Below are positions 42,836 through 53,422 of a DNA stretch of 64,000 bases, in pieces. Source of the DNA: Sanguinoderma infundibulare (Eukaryota; Basidiomycota; Agaricomycetes; Polyporales; Polyporaceae); contig JAVLRN010000004.1 in assembly GCA_032821775.1 (NCBI GenBank), positions 186,001-250,000 on the forward strand. The letters are read 5' to 3'. A program made the translations under genes and the position numbers. Numbering within the stretch: position 1 is the first letter of the stretch; the number at the start of each line of letters is the position of its first letter. Under the pieces are notes generated by a model. That model saw only the letters and a program-made list of their open reading frames with translations. It was not told the origin of the DNA and made no database searches.

Positions 42836-42912
42836 GTTGCAACCGTACGTCGACGTGGACAATCCCCTGCGCGTGAGCTCTCGGCAGCACGCGCTTCAAA
42901 AATGCCTCCCCG
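42836..42912 (-). pseudogene. F-box 3' end relic (sixth copy)
   Basis: The minus strand reads EAFLKRVLPRAHAQGIVHVDV, the C-terminus shared by F1, F4 and F5. Nothing upstream of it remains. Confidence 0.6.
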
Positions 42913-43530
42913 GGGGTCCTTTCATTCCCCAACCATGTCAATACTCACCTAGACTGAGGGACTCTGTATCTTGAAGGACTGACTGCAGAGGAGAATTCGA
43001 AAGACATGGAAGCTAGTTGTGGGCGAATCCAATGCCATCCTGATAGCACTCAATTGGGTGGTCAGAAGCTTCCATGTCCCAGGGAGCCAGAAGAGGCCAA
43101 ATTGGTAAATCTTTGTATCGTAATTGTTGGTATAGTCTAGTGTCATAATCAGAAGGTCGACGGATAATTAAGGTGATCTGACAATGCTCTCTGAAAAAGG
43201 GAATGAGTGGATCGAGAGGGGTAATTCCATTACTCCTAAGGGGGTGCGGAATGCCATTCCTGCCAAGGGGGTATATATCAAGCAGACTCCCAGGTAGGTA
43301 ACACTGGTTATCGGCTTCAGCGTCGACTATTAAACTAAATTAAGGAATGGAATTATAATGAATTAGCAAAGTGAACCGAATGGGAAAAGAGCGTGTTCCG
43401 TGACATGATCCTTCATTTGGGATAGTCCATTGTTCACTTGTCGCTGCTGCCATTTCTCATAACCTCCGTCCCAATAGTCCCAATTCCCTTTCGTCAGGGT
43501 ATTACGGGTACCGTGACGGTCCATGTGTAC
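42913..43530. other. Intergenic, with a 12-bp inverted repeat
   Basis: GACATGGAAGCT at 43003-43014 is the exact reverse complement of 43067-43078, with a 52-bp spacer. The region is AT-richer than its surroundings. No gene is seen. Confidence 0.35.
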
Positions 43531-44657
43531 GACTGCATGCCATGCCCTCTCTTGAGCATCATCTATCATTCGCATGCGGAAACGGAGCACTCACATATCC
43601 ATTATCATCGTCGTTCTAGGAGAAAAGACTTCGAAGGGCGCGTCCTACACGTTTTGGCTGGGATGTCCCGCAGGCCGCGCCACCGTCCTGTACTGTCGAG
43701 ACGTCAGTCGGACAAATGTACGGTCAAGGGGCGACGGGGGGCGCACCGGGAGGCATCGCGTCATCCTGCCCGGGTACGTTGACAGGCCTGTTGAGCCCGC
43801 CGCGGTAGGGGAGGATTAGAGTGTCCATTGAGATGAGGACCTTCGTCCTACTGTGGCTTTATACCCGCGTGAAAGTCCTTGACGAGATGCAGCTTTTTTC
43901 CCTCCTGCGCTGCGGCACTGACCATGGGTTGAGGGGACCCGCAGAACCAGTTGAGCTTGGGGTCAGTGCCGCAGCATTCACGCATTATCCGAAGCTTCGA
44001 AATGCGCGCTGGTCCCCGGTGCTGCACGTCGCTGGGTGTCTAGCTGTCTGCTGACGCTCCTCGCTGCGGTAGCGAAGCGGCAGATGGGCGGCGATGTGCT
44101 GTTGTTCTCATAGACGAGCTGCTTCGGTATGCCGTGGAGAGCTTCGAGACACGGTGGGACACAAATTCGGACGGCTTTATACCCGTCGTGTTCGACCCCT
44201 TCGATGCGTAATCTCGAGAAGCCATATCGCGCCGAGTTCGCGTGGTGTTTCCGCGCACAGGTGACTATGGTACGTGCCGTCTCCCTTCTCATCATACGCG
44301 AGACTGACATGACTTGAACTTTAGATGTTGGTGCAGGCCCCTGTTTCGCTTCAATGCTGGTGGACGCCGCGACCTCGGCCCTCGACCTACACATCTCCGT
44401 GTACGTCATCTGCCTGTGTGACCTCATCACGCCGCACCCGCTGTCGTCGTCGCCTTCAAGCAAGTCCAAGCCGTCTTTCCGGTGGTCGGATCTGCCAACG
44501 GAGCAGATGGAGAATAGGAGGCCGCTCGAGCGGGACAAGTGCACGCGCTCCCTATCTGCATCGGCGCGATTGAAGCCGGTTGAGCTGGGCGGCGGGGTAG
44601 GCGCGTGCGCAGCGGGCCCAGAGTCGACGATCAGGGCAAGTTACATCCATGGCCAAT
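43531..44657 (+). repeat. Direct duplicate of 36588-37689, ending in ferric-reductase relic 3
   Basis: The reductase part (about 44190-44650) encodes AEFAWCFRAQ, MLVDAATSALDLHISVYVICLCD and LKPVELGGGVGACAAGPEST. It faces F3 tail to tail, with only 13 bp between. Its right end is the empty site of the TIR element found at 37691. Confidence 0.75.
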
Positions 44658-44670
44658 TACTCTTGCGACA

Positions 44671-46104
44671 TCACTTTATATAGACGATTCCCCGTGCGTG
44701 ACATCTAGGAAGCACCCGCTTCAGAATGGCGTCGTAGACTTCTTTGTCCTTCTCCAACTCCAACAACGTTGTTGGTGCCCGTGGGCGACCTTTGGATGGC
44801 CACGCGCTGATCCACTTGTCCATTCCGTCTGAGTAGCACAGGGCTGTTATCGTCTCCAGCGCGGGGATGCGGGCCAAGGCATCGTCCATGCTGCGCCACC
44901 CTAAAACCAACTCGGGCTCCTCCCACATCTCGAGATCGAATTTCGTCTCCCTGTTCAGAAAAACCCCAGACGTGACTGTCCGGAGGGAGGGTGGAGTCTG
45001 CCTGACGAGGTCTGCGTACGACGCGACGATAGCTGCGGGGATGTCGAGCGAGCGCGGGTCCTCTGGAACATGGCACGGTAGGAAGGACAGTTGCATCGCC
45101 GTTAGACGCGAGCAGTCACGGAGGAAATCCGTCTCCCAGACGACGGGTTCTGTGTGATTAGGAATGCGATGAACACCGTCAGTCACGAATTGATAGGGAA
45201 AATTGTGGAAGCACGCACCGACTGGCCGTGTGGTGAACCCTTCAAGCAACTTCAAAACGCTTATATCAAGCAGGATGCACTTCAACGTCTGTCTGCAATG
45301 GTGTACCATCCACGGCACCAAACCACTGGCCGGGGAGGAGAGCACTAGGAGTCTCAACTCCTGCAGTGGCCATCGATCCTCCAGGTTTGCGCGCTCGAGC
45401 AAGTGGAAAATGATCCGCTCGTCGCCCGAATCTGGGAGAGTGGGAATTATCGTCAGCGCACGACAGACTTTGAAGCCGCAAGCAAGTTCGAGCAGACGGG
45501 AGGAAGACCTCGCGGCTTGCTCTGGATTCCATGAAAAGGTCGACCCGCGGATCGTCAACTCATCCAGTTCTGCAAAGAGACCGAGAACGCGGCAGAAAGG
45601 GTCGAGAGAGTTGTGGGTCGTGCAGCCTGCGATGACGAAGGTGCGGAGGCGTCTCGCACCACACGTCGAAGAGACATACGAAGCGTCGGGGTCAGATGCG
45701 CGGTGAGAGGAAAGGGTGATCTGGCGTAAGACGAGACCCTGGAGGAGTGGCAAGCACAGCAGCATATGCTCCAACTCCTCGACGATGACCTCTGGGCATA
45801 GCCTGTCCGTTTCTGGCGGAGAAACAATGATGGTCTTGATGTAAGGGTGGACGTCGGGCGAGACGAAAAGCCATTCGCGGAGGGGCGCGAGCGCCCTTGT
45901 CGAGGATCCAGGGTCACAATCGATAGTTTCAAATAGATGGTATCTGCAGGATGGGAGCCAGGTGCGACATACAAGAGAGGATGCGGAGAGTGTGGGAACG
46001 TCGTCGTGGAGGTGATCGATGATGTTGTCGATGGTCTCCCCAGGGAGCAGACTCTGGCGACTGGTTATGCTTCCGTACGCTCTCCGCGGGTCATCCATCG
46101 TCAT
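44671..46104 (-). CDS. F3: F-box protein (454 aa)
   Basis: The exons are 46104-45219 and 45149-44671, with a 69-nt intron at 45150-45218 (GTGCGTGC..CTAATCACACAG). The sum, 1365 bp, is in frame. The F-box (LLPGETIDNIIDHLHDDVPT ... LVCRTWLPSCRYHLFE) is at residues 20-65, followed by LRR-like repeats (LRTFVIAGC, LFAELDELTIRGS, LQELRLLVL). Because the intron is a multiple of three and has no stop, unspliced RNA would also encode a 477-residue protein. Splicing is inferred from copies F1 and F4, whose introns contain stops. Expected to be a SCF substrate receptor. Confidence 0.8.
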   Translation of the reverse strand: MTMDDPRRAYGSITSRQSLLPGETIDNIIDHLHDDVPTLSASSLVCRTWLPSCRYHLFETIDCDPGSSTRALAPLREWLFVSPDVHPYIKTIIVSPPETDRLCPEVIVEELEHMLLCLPLLQGLVLRQITLSSHRASDPDASYVSSTCGARRLRTFVIAGCTTHNSLDPFCRVLGLFAELDELTIRGSTFSWNPEQAARSSSRLLELACGFKVCRALTIIPTLPDSGDERIIFHLLERANLEDRWPLQELRLLVLSSPASGLVPWMVHHCRQTLKCILLDISVLKLLEGFTTRPVGACFHNFPYQFVTDGVHRIPNHTEPVVWETDFLRDCSRLTAMQLSFLPCHVPEDPRSLDIPAAIVASYADLVRQTPPSLRTVTSGVFLNRETKFDLEMWEEPELVLGWRSMDDALARIPALETITALCYSDGMDKWISAWPSKGRPRAPTTLLELEKDKEVYDAILKRVLPRCHARGIVYIK

Positions 46105-46119
46105 CGGGCTAGTTGGAAG

Positions 46120-46735
46120 TTAGATCGAGGTTGTTACGACTCGATGAGGAGGAGGCCATACCAAGCAGTAGTTGTGAGTGGCATGAAGTTCCAAGTTGCA
46201 CTTCGCAAGGACTCGGACTCGGATATCATCCATTACGTAAGTCGTGCCGCAGGCTCTCCCGGCACTGCGCGCGCAGAACAGGAATGTACCGCGCGGACAA
46301 ACACGACTGTGCACTTCAACGCGATGATCGACAGTCTATATGGCGGATTCAGCGCTTCAGCATCGATATCGGAAAATATGGGGGCGTACTAAGTAGTTTC
46401 GCGGGCAGCATGGCGCCGTGGCCGCGTGGAGGGAGCGCTCAGCGCTGGCAGCATTATGCATATCAAGTTCGCGTGCTGTGTCCGCTCGTACGGTAAGGTT
46501 CACTGGTTTGCGACGATGTCGATATTGAACATCGCACTGCTATGGGGAACATGAACGCCACAGTAAGCACCCTCGTCATGGCGGCCCATACGCCTCGTCG
46601 CCGCCGTGCAAATGCGAGTCATCGTGTAATGGAAAGCGAAGGGTAAGGCGGACGATTTGAAGTCGCTTGAGACGGACGAGTGCGCGCCCGACATGTCTCA
46701 CTTGAGTCTGCACCGTAAGGGTTGGGTTTGCGTTC
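46120..46735 (+). pseudogene. Ferric-reductase relic 4
   Basis: Fragments on the plus strand match the intact gene: AMIDSLYGGFS (about 46325) versus VMIDGPYGGSS, CCVRSYGKVHWFATMS (about 46470) versus WCVRSYGAIHWFAPML, and the LETDECAPDMS region (about 46667). Frames are broken. It faces F4 tail to tail. Confidence 0.7.
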
Positions 46736-46792
46736 GACGTGAGTTGCTTATCATCGAGCCTGTCATGACCGCAAGTTACATACCACAGCCAA

Positions 46793-48244
46793 CTAATGTA
46801 CTGGCACTTGTACATCGATATGGACGATCCCCCGCGCGGAAGCTCTCGGCAACACACGCTTCAGAAACGCATGGTGGACGCTCGTCTCCTTCTCCAATAG
46901 TGCTGGCGTTGCCGGTCCACGACCCTCGAACGGCCACGAGTTGACCCAGTCGTCAGCTCTCATCGAGCAGAACACGGCCTTTATAATCCTCAGCGCGGGG
47001 AGGCCGGCCAACGCGTCATCCATGCTGTACCACCCCGGAGCCAACTCGGCCTCCTCCCACAAGCTGAGGTCCAATGTTTGCCCCATAACGGGCAAAAAAG
47101 CAAACGTGAGAGTCTCGACGGAGGGTGGAGCATGCCGCACGAGCTCCACATTCGCCGTCAGGATTGCTATCCGAATGTTGAGCAGCGAGCGGCGTCTAGG
47201 TATCGCCAGTAGGAAGCCCACTTGTATGGCCTTGAGACGTAAGCAGTTGTGGAAGCCCTGCGTCGGCCAGTTAATTCTAGGTGCTGCATGATAAGTTAGC
47301 AAGGAACAGCAATCCGCTCAGTCCACAAATTCGTCGCCGAATAAGCCAAGCCACGCACCTACTCCCCATTGGAAGAGACCTGCTAAAATGATACATTGGT
47401 TGATGTCAATCAGGACGTTCCGTAAGGTCTCTCGGCAATGCTGTACGATCTTGGCGGCCAAATGGCTGCCAGATGAGTAGGAGACCAGTCGGAGTCTCAA
47501 CTCTTGTAGAGCCCATCGGTCCGCCGGGTTGGCATTCTCCAGCAGACAGCAGATCATCTCGTTATCACCTTGGTCTGCCGCTGTGCTTGGAATCGTCGTC
47601 AGGGCACGACAGACTTTGAAGCCGCGGGCCAATTCGAGCAGACGGGAGGAAGACCTCGCGGCTCGCTCAGGGTTCCATGAAAAGGTCGACCCGCGGATGG
47701 TCAATTCGTCCAGTTCTGCAAAGAGACCGAGGACGCGGCAGATAGGATCGAAGGAGTTGCCGGCGGTCGCGCAGTAAGCGATGACGAGGGTACGGAGGCG
47801 TCTCGCACCACGCGTCGAAGAGACGTACGAAGCGTCGGGGTTGGATGCGTGGGGAGAGGAAAGGGTGATCTGGTGTAAGACGAGGCCCTGAAGGAGTGGC
47901 AAACACAGCAGTGTCTTCTCCAACTCCTCGACGGCGACATCTGGAAATAGCTTGTCCACTGTTTCAGGCGTGGAAACAACGATGGTCTTGATGTAAGGGT
48001 GTACATCGGGCGAGACGAAAAGCCATTCGTGAAGGCGCGCGAGCGACCTTGTCGAGGATCCGGGGTAACAATGGACGGTGCCAAATAGGTGGTATCTGCA
48101 GGATGGGAGCCAGGCACGATGTACAAGCGAGGACGCGGAGAGGGTGGGAGCATCGTCGTGGAAGTGATCGATGATGTTGTCGATCGTCTCTGCCGGGAGG
48201 AGGTGGACACTATCTGTGCTATCGGGCGAGTTCGATTCCTCCAT
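46793..48244 (-). CDS. F4: F-box protein (458 aa)
   Basis: The exons are 48244-47359 and 47283-46793 around a 75-nt intron (47284-47358, GTGCGTGG..TGCTAACTTATCATGCAG). The sum, 1377 bp, is in frame. The intron has an in-frame TGA, so splicing is required. The F-box is HLLPAETIDNIIDHFHDDAP. LRR-like repeats follow, and the family C-terminus is AFLKRVLPRASARGIVHIDV. The start is the ATG at 48244. A GTG just before it was not used. Confidence 0.8.
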
Positions 48245-49036
48245 CACTGTTCTAGCACGATGTCAGAAAAGGCCAGCGTTCAAACCACTCAGTGACGAAA
48301 AAGTCCGATACCATGAAGTGGTGGTGGAGGCAACTTGAATGTCGCAGAACGGCGCCCGCGTCGACAAAAATATGCGCCTTCGGCTGATTAATCAAGGTCA
48401 GAATTTGAAGGAATGAAGATGTAGTGTACTCACTGCCAGATCCCAGAATCGTGGTGATAAGGAAAGGCGACACAAGGTTTACGTCTGGGGTAAAGCGCCT
48501 ATTCCCACAATTATGGTGCGTTGAATACCCGCATAAACAATTTCTTCAGGGCAGGCTTGATTTACTTACCTTGGAATAACAACCTTATCTATTTGTGGGC
48601 ACAGCCTGGGCCTCTCTTGCACGCGTCATCAGACGCAGCGTAGAGAACCTGGAGAGCATCGCTAGTATTAACCCTTCTAGTTTAATCGTGAGTTCTTATT
48701 CACTAATCGGATTTGTCAGTGGCCCGAGCATTTGAGCTTCAAGCCCCCAAGCCCGGTCCGCATCTCGATTACTTCATTACGCCTCATGGTCTGTAACCGA
48801 CCCCTCCCCTTTCCTTTCTGAACAAGGTTTACATACCGATCTAATTTTGGTCCGCCGAGGGTCTGCGTACTTCCTCAGCCGAACTGGAAGGTGTGTAGTA
48901 CTGCCCTCGCCCTCATTTTCCGACAGCATTCTAACTTACCGACTACTCAACCTTAGCATTGCCGCCACGAGTGCCTGGTATAACCTCTCCGTCACCGAAT
49001 CGTATCACCGTCATCTAACCTCGCGGTGGAATAGGG
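48245..49036. promoter_or_regulatory. Shared upstream region of divergent F4 and F5
   Basis: The 300 bp next to F4 resemble the region upstream of F1 and F2. The rest has no gene. Confidence 0.35.
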
Positions 49037-50449
49037 ATGGAGGACTCGAGCGTGCCGGAGAGCACGGCCAATAACCACCTACTCCCGGCGGAGACTGTTG
49101 ACAACATCATCGACCATCTCCACGACGACGTCGCTACCCTCTCCACATCCTCACTGGTATGTCGCGCCTGGCTCCCATCCTGCCGATACCACCTATTCGA
49201 AAACGTCCATTGCCACCCTGCATCCGCCACGAGGACGTTATCGCACCTACACGAATGGCTGCTTGCCTCGCCCGACACCCACCCTTACATCAAGACGATC
49301 ACAGTGTCCGCGCTGGACATCCCACTTCCGGAGATTTGCGTGGAGGACGTGGAGAAGATATTGTTGTGCTTGCCACTCCTCCAGGACCTCGTCTTGCAAC
49401 AGATCTCTCTTTCCTGGCGCCACGCGTCCGACGCCAACGCATCGTACGTCTCCTCTACCAATGGTCGCAGGCGCCTCCGCACTTTCGTCATCGACCGTTG
49501 CGAGGCACCCAACAACTCCTTCCATCCCATCTGTCGCGCCCTAGGGTTGTTTTCAGAGGTGGACGACTTGAAGATCAAAAGCTTGACCTTCTCATGGGAC
49601 CCTCAGGAAGCGGGGATGTCTTCCTCCCGTCTCCTCGAATTGGCACAACACTTCAAAGTCTGTCGTATGCTAATGCTCACCGACCTGGGAGATAAGGAGA
49701 TGATATGCTACTTGCTCGAGCATCCAGCCGATGAGGATCGATGGCCCGTACAGGTGTTGAGCATGGTACTTTCGTCTCCCCTGGCCGGCGGTTTCGTCGC
49801 AAGGATAGTCCGGCAATGCCGACAGACTTTACAAGCCGTCCTCCTTTTCGTCAATGCTTCTATCGTCGCTGAGGTCCTGGGCCAACGAGCCGTCCGTGCG
49901 TACCTTCGCATATTCCTCCAGTCCCAAATCGCGACTGATACGATTCCCATTTCTTACCACGCAGGACCCGCGGACTACTGGAGCGCTCTCTCCTTCTATG
50001 ACTGCCCGCGTCTCACGGCCATGCAAATGTTCTTCATGGCGTTGGACAGCGACTCGGAATTGGAACCGCGCATGCTGCTCGATATCCGCGTAGCCGTCCT
50101 CGCGTCGAACGCGGAGCTCCTCAGACGTGCTCCACTCTCCCTCGAGAGCCTCATGTTGTGGTTTGGGGGGGAAACATCCGACCTCCGGTTATGGGAGGAG
50201 CCCGAGCTGGCTTCGGGTTGGCACAGCATGGATGATGCCTTGACGGGGCTCTCCGCGCTCGAGACGATATACGCCCTATTTCCCGAAGTTTTTAAGTGGG
50301 TCAAAGCGTTCCCAATTGCGAACTGCGGAGAGGTACCTATGGCCGTCTTCGAGAAGGAAACGGCTCTTCACGAGGCATTTTTAACGCGGGTGCTGCCGAG
50401 GTCGTACGCACGGGGTATTGTGTATGTCGCTATACACGAATCCAGCTAG
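49037..50449 (+). CDS. F5: F-box protein (447 aa)
   Basis: The exons are 49037-49895 and 49965-50449 around a 69-nt intron (GTGCGTAC..TTACCACGCAG), total 1344 bp in frame. The F-box is HLLPAETVDNIIDHLHDDVA ... LVCRAWLPSCRYHLFEN. LRR-like repeats follow, and the end is RVLPRSYARGIVYVAIHESS. It is the most divergent family member and pairs tail to tail with the intact ferric reductase, so this unit probably resembles the ancestral arrangement. As in F3, the intron could be retained without breaking the frame. Confidence 0.82.
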   Translation: MEDSSVPESTANNHLLPAETVDNIIDHLHDDVATLSTSSLVCRAWLPSCRYHLFENVHCHPASATRTLSHLHEWLLASPDTHPYIKTITVSALDIPLPEICVEDVEKILLCLPLLQDLVLQQISLSWRHASDANASYVSSTNGRRRLRTFVIDRCEAPNNSFHPICRALGLFSEVDDLKIKSLTFSWDPQEAGMSSSRLLELAQHFKVCRMLMLTDLGDKEMICYLLEHPADEDRWPVQVLSMVLSSPLAGGFVARIVRQCRQTLQAVLLFVNASIVAEVLGQRAVRAYLRIFLQSQIATDTIPISYHAGPADYWSALSFYDCPRLTAMQMFFMALDSDSELEPRMLLDIRVAVLASNAELLRRAPLSLESLMLWFGGETSDLRLWEEPELASGWHSMDDALTGLSALETIYALFPEVFKWVKAFPIANCGEVPMAVFEKETALHEAFLTRVLPRSYARGIVYVAIHESS

Positions 50450-50806
50450 ATTTCTTGGACGGCTGTACATAATATAGCTTTGTGGTGATGGCAGAGCAAT
50501 GTTGTTATCCTGACGCAGAACTGAGCCTCGTCCTTTACATGTTTCTGGTCGATCGGGAGTGCGCCTGTTTCAGAGATTACGGGTTCAAGTTGCCTCCCAA
50601 CGGCCCATCCACGTGAGTTGTCAGTCAGGATTGTTGTCATCACGCTAGAACATCTCGACGCTAGCAGAATCGGACGTGGGATAGAGGTGCAAACTCATCT
50701 CGGTCGTGAACTTGTACTCTAATCGTAGCATCCCAGCATACGCTATCTTACAATACAAACATACGGTCCGTCATTCAGGCAATCGTCCCCGTCGGGCCGC
50801 CAACGC
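50450..50806. other. Convergent intergenic region
   Basis: 357 bp between the stops of F5 and the ferric reductase. No gene is seen. This spacing is kept in shortened form at the decayed units. Confidence 0.4.
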
Positions 50807-52963
50807 TCAAATCGCGAACAGCTCCGTGTGCAACCCCACTCCACCCAGCTCGATGCCCCTCGTCAAGCTCACCCTCGCGACAGCATTGTGGGCCTCGCGC
50901 GTGAGCGACTCAGGGCCCGCTGCGCACACGCCAACGCCGCCGCCCAGCCCGACCCAGTTCAATCGTGCCGACGCCGACATGTCGGGCGCGCACTCGTCCG
51001 TCTCCAGCGACTGCCGATCATCTGTCTTCTCCTTCTCCTTCACGTACGACCTGCGCGACGACGATTCGGACTTGCGCGGGGGCGACGACGAAGACGAGGG
51101 CGGCAGAGGCGAGGAGGACGAGGGGGGAGTGATGAGGTCGCGCAAGAGCCCGGTGACGGATGGCCGCGTGCAGACTGTGACGTCCAGGTTCGGGATCGGA
51201 GGCACCTCCTCAGGGTTGCACAGGCAGGTGACGTACACCGAGATGTGGAGATCGAGGGACGAGCCCGCGATGGCGGTCGCGATGTCCATCAGCATCGGCG
51301 CGAACCAGTGGATCGCGCCGTACGAGCGAACACACCACGCGAACTCGATGCGCCGCGTCTTCTCGCCGTGCGGCCGGCCGAGCTTCACGCAACGCGCGGC
51401 GATGTCGTCGAGCATCCCGAGGGTGAAGGTGACTCCAGAACCGCCTGCGACGAGCAGCACGCTCTCGTACTCTCCAAGGTCGATGCTGGACCCGCCGTAC
51501 GGGCCGTCGATCATCACCTGGATCGGTACGCCAGGCTGGTCGTCCTTCTCCACGCGGAAGCGCTCGTGTTCCGCAAGCGCGTACCGGTTGAGGTGGCGCG
51601 TCCAGTCACCGACCGCGCGCGCAGCGAGAGTCATCGTACCACCAGGGACGCAAGAGGAGGACGAGGGCGCGTTGACGACGGTAAGAGGGTGCGATTCGAA
51701 GATGCGGCCGGAGAAGAAGACGCGGAGGCGCACGTGCTGACCGGCGACCCAGCCGTCATCGCAGTCGTGGACATGGATCTGGCGAAAGAGATAAGCTCGA
51801 TCAAGAGAATTTGAAGCGAGGAAGAGGCCTACAAGAGTCATGTTGCTGTCAACGGGGACGAGGGTTGCATCCTTGATGCGATAGCGGAACATGCGGAGGA
51901 GTATGTCGAAGCCGTAGAACGCCAGTGGTGGGAAGATCCACGGAGAGGCGTAGATGGTGTGGTAGCATATCGTGACGAAGAACGCTACATATCCAAGGAC
52001 GCTGCATGAACACCGTCAATGCAAGGATGCCGATAACTACCAGGTCAGTACTCACTGGATCACGAAGAACGACTGGTAGAAGAACCTCCGAACAGGGCGG
52101 AATGACGTGAGGACAAGCCCGCAAAGAACGCCGTACGCTGCAATACCGGACGTCTCCTTCTGCTGCCCGAGGATAGGCAGCCCGAAGACGATGTGGTTGT
52201 TGATCCACAGGGCTCCGTGAACGGTAGCACCAATGAACATTCCGCGGCCCGCCCATCGGTGGACATAGTTGAGCTTCTCGTAGCCATTTCCGGGGCCGAG
52301 AAGCAGAGAAAGAATCGAGTTCTTCGTCGCGAAGAGGAAGACAAGAGGGAACTGGGCGAGGGCCAGGAAGCCTAGACGAAATCGAGGAGCTTAGCACGTC
52401 CAGGCGAAGGTGTACGTTAGTGCGAACTCACCGGCGCGGTTGGGGTTCGTGATGAGAGGCGCATGCATCGTGATACATGTAATGAGTAGAGTGAGGTACG
52501 CAGCGATCACGATCACTATGACCGACACATGAGCAGACGGAATACAGGGAACGCAGGATAACGACGTACTCTGGCCCAAATCCAGTTCGATACCAGGCAA
52601 ACTCCAGAACGTGGCCGACCATAGGGTGTCCCATATTCCAGATAGCATCCGTCGTGACCGTGAAGGCTGAGCGTCCGCGGCCCCTGCGGGAGCATAACTC
52701 CGAGCCTTGGTGTTCTCGGTTACGCCAGTGATGAGCCCGCGGAACAAGCGCCTTGTCTTGATGGCCTGCACGACATGCGGCACGGAGACGAGGACGGCAA
52801 GACCGATACCAGCAGCCCAGATGATAGAGAATTTACGCTGCCATTGAGGGTCGATCACGTACGAGCTGCGTTCCGACTGTTAAGAATGAGACCCAGGAAG
52901 TTCGAAGCAAGCTTACTTGTACTGCTGCAACTCGGTGGGGATCACCGGAGGAGCGTCGGACAT
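50807..52963 (-). CDS. Ferric/cupric reductase, transmembrane flavocytochrome (627 aa)
   Basis: The model is exons 52963-52917, 52865-52570, 52515-52432, 52371-52056, 52001-51833 and 51778-50807 (1884 bp, in frame). It passes electrons from NADPH through FAD and two hemes across the membrane to reduce Fe(III) or Cu(II) before uptake. Heme ligand pairs are visible as VHRWAGRGMFIGATVH and VIHVLGYVAFFVTICYH. The first His of the second pair comes from a codon split by an intron, which supports that splice. The FAD motif is HPLTVVNAP, and the NADPH-domain motifs are IDGPYGG and VAGGSGVTFTLG. The protein ends HTELFAI. Membrane segments include the IIWAAGIGLAVLVSVPHVV and IVIAAYLTLLITCI stretches. 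It is divergent from the copper transporter at 53423. A co-regulated uptake pair is inferred. Confidence 0.92.
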
Positions 52964-53422
52964 GTCGCAGAGCGTAAGCTGAGATTCGACCGGTCAGTCG
53001 TGAGCAGTGGTCAATGCACGCCTCGAAGACTTACGGGGCTGGGGCGTGAGGGAGGCTGCAGGTCCTGGGCTCGACCTGAGGTGCATATCCTATGCCGCTA
53101 TGTTTGGTCAAGCCAAATAGCCATGAAAAATCTTTTTCACTGTGGGCGCCAAAGCAGGTGCTGCGTGGCGAAAAACTTTTTTCATCCTGCTGGTCGAGAC
53201 CAACGAACGCATCTTGGCTGCATCCCTTCGCTTCGGCCATACCTCTGCAAAAAGCCCTTGAGATCTGCGAAAGCTGAACCGGAAACATAGTTCAAGCACG
53301 ACTACCGGACCAAGTATATAATGCAAGCCTTTACGCCGGTCGAACTTGAGGTCCTCTCCTCATCTGCCGTCGATTCGCTGTACCGCGACTCCGCATCCGC
53401 TCCTCGCTGAAAAATCGCCGAT
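52964..53422. promoter_or_regulatory. Divergent promoter of ferric reductase and copper transporter
   Basis: 459 bp between two start codons. TATATAA at 53315-53321 lies 102 bp before the transporter ATG. Two imperfect palindromic A/T blocks (about 53122-53140 and 53165-53185) mirror each other around GGGCGCCAAAGC. No copper-regulator site could be assigned with certainty. Confidence 0.5.

Noticed and set aside
50706..51814. Plus-strand ORFs of 328-344 codons
   Set aside because: Antisense to the ferric reductase, whose motifs are unmistakable on the minus strand.
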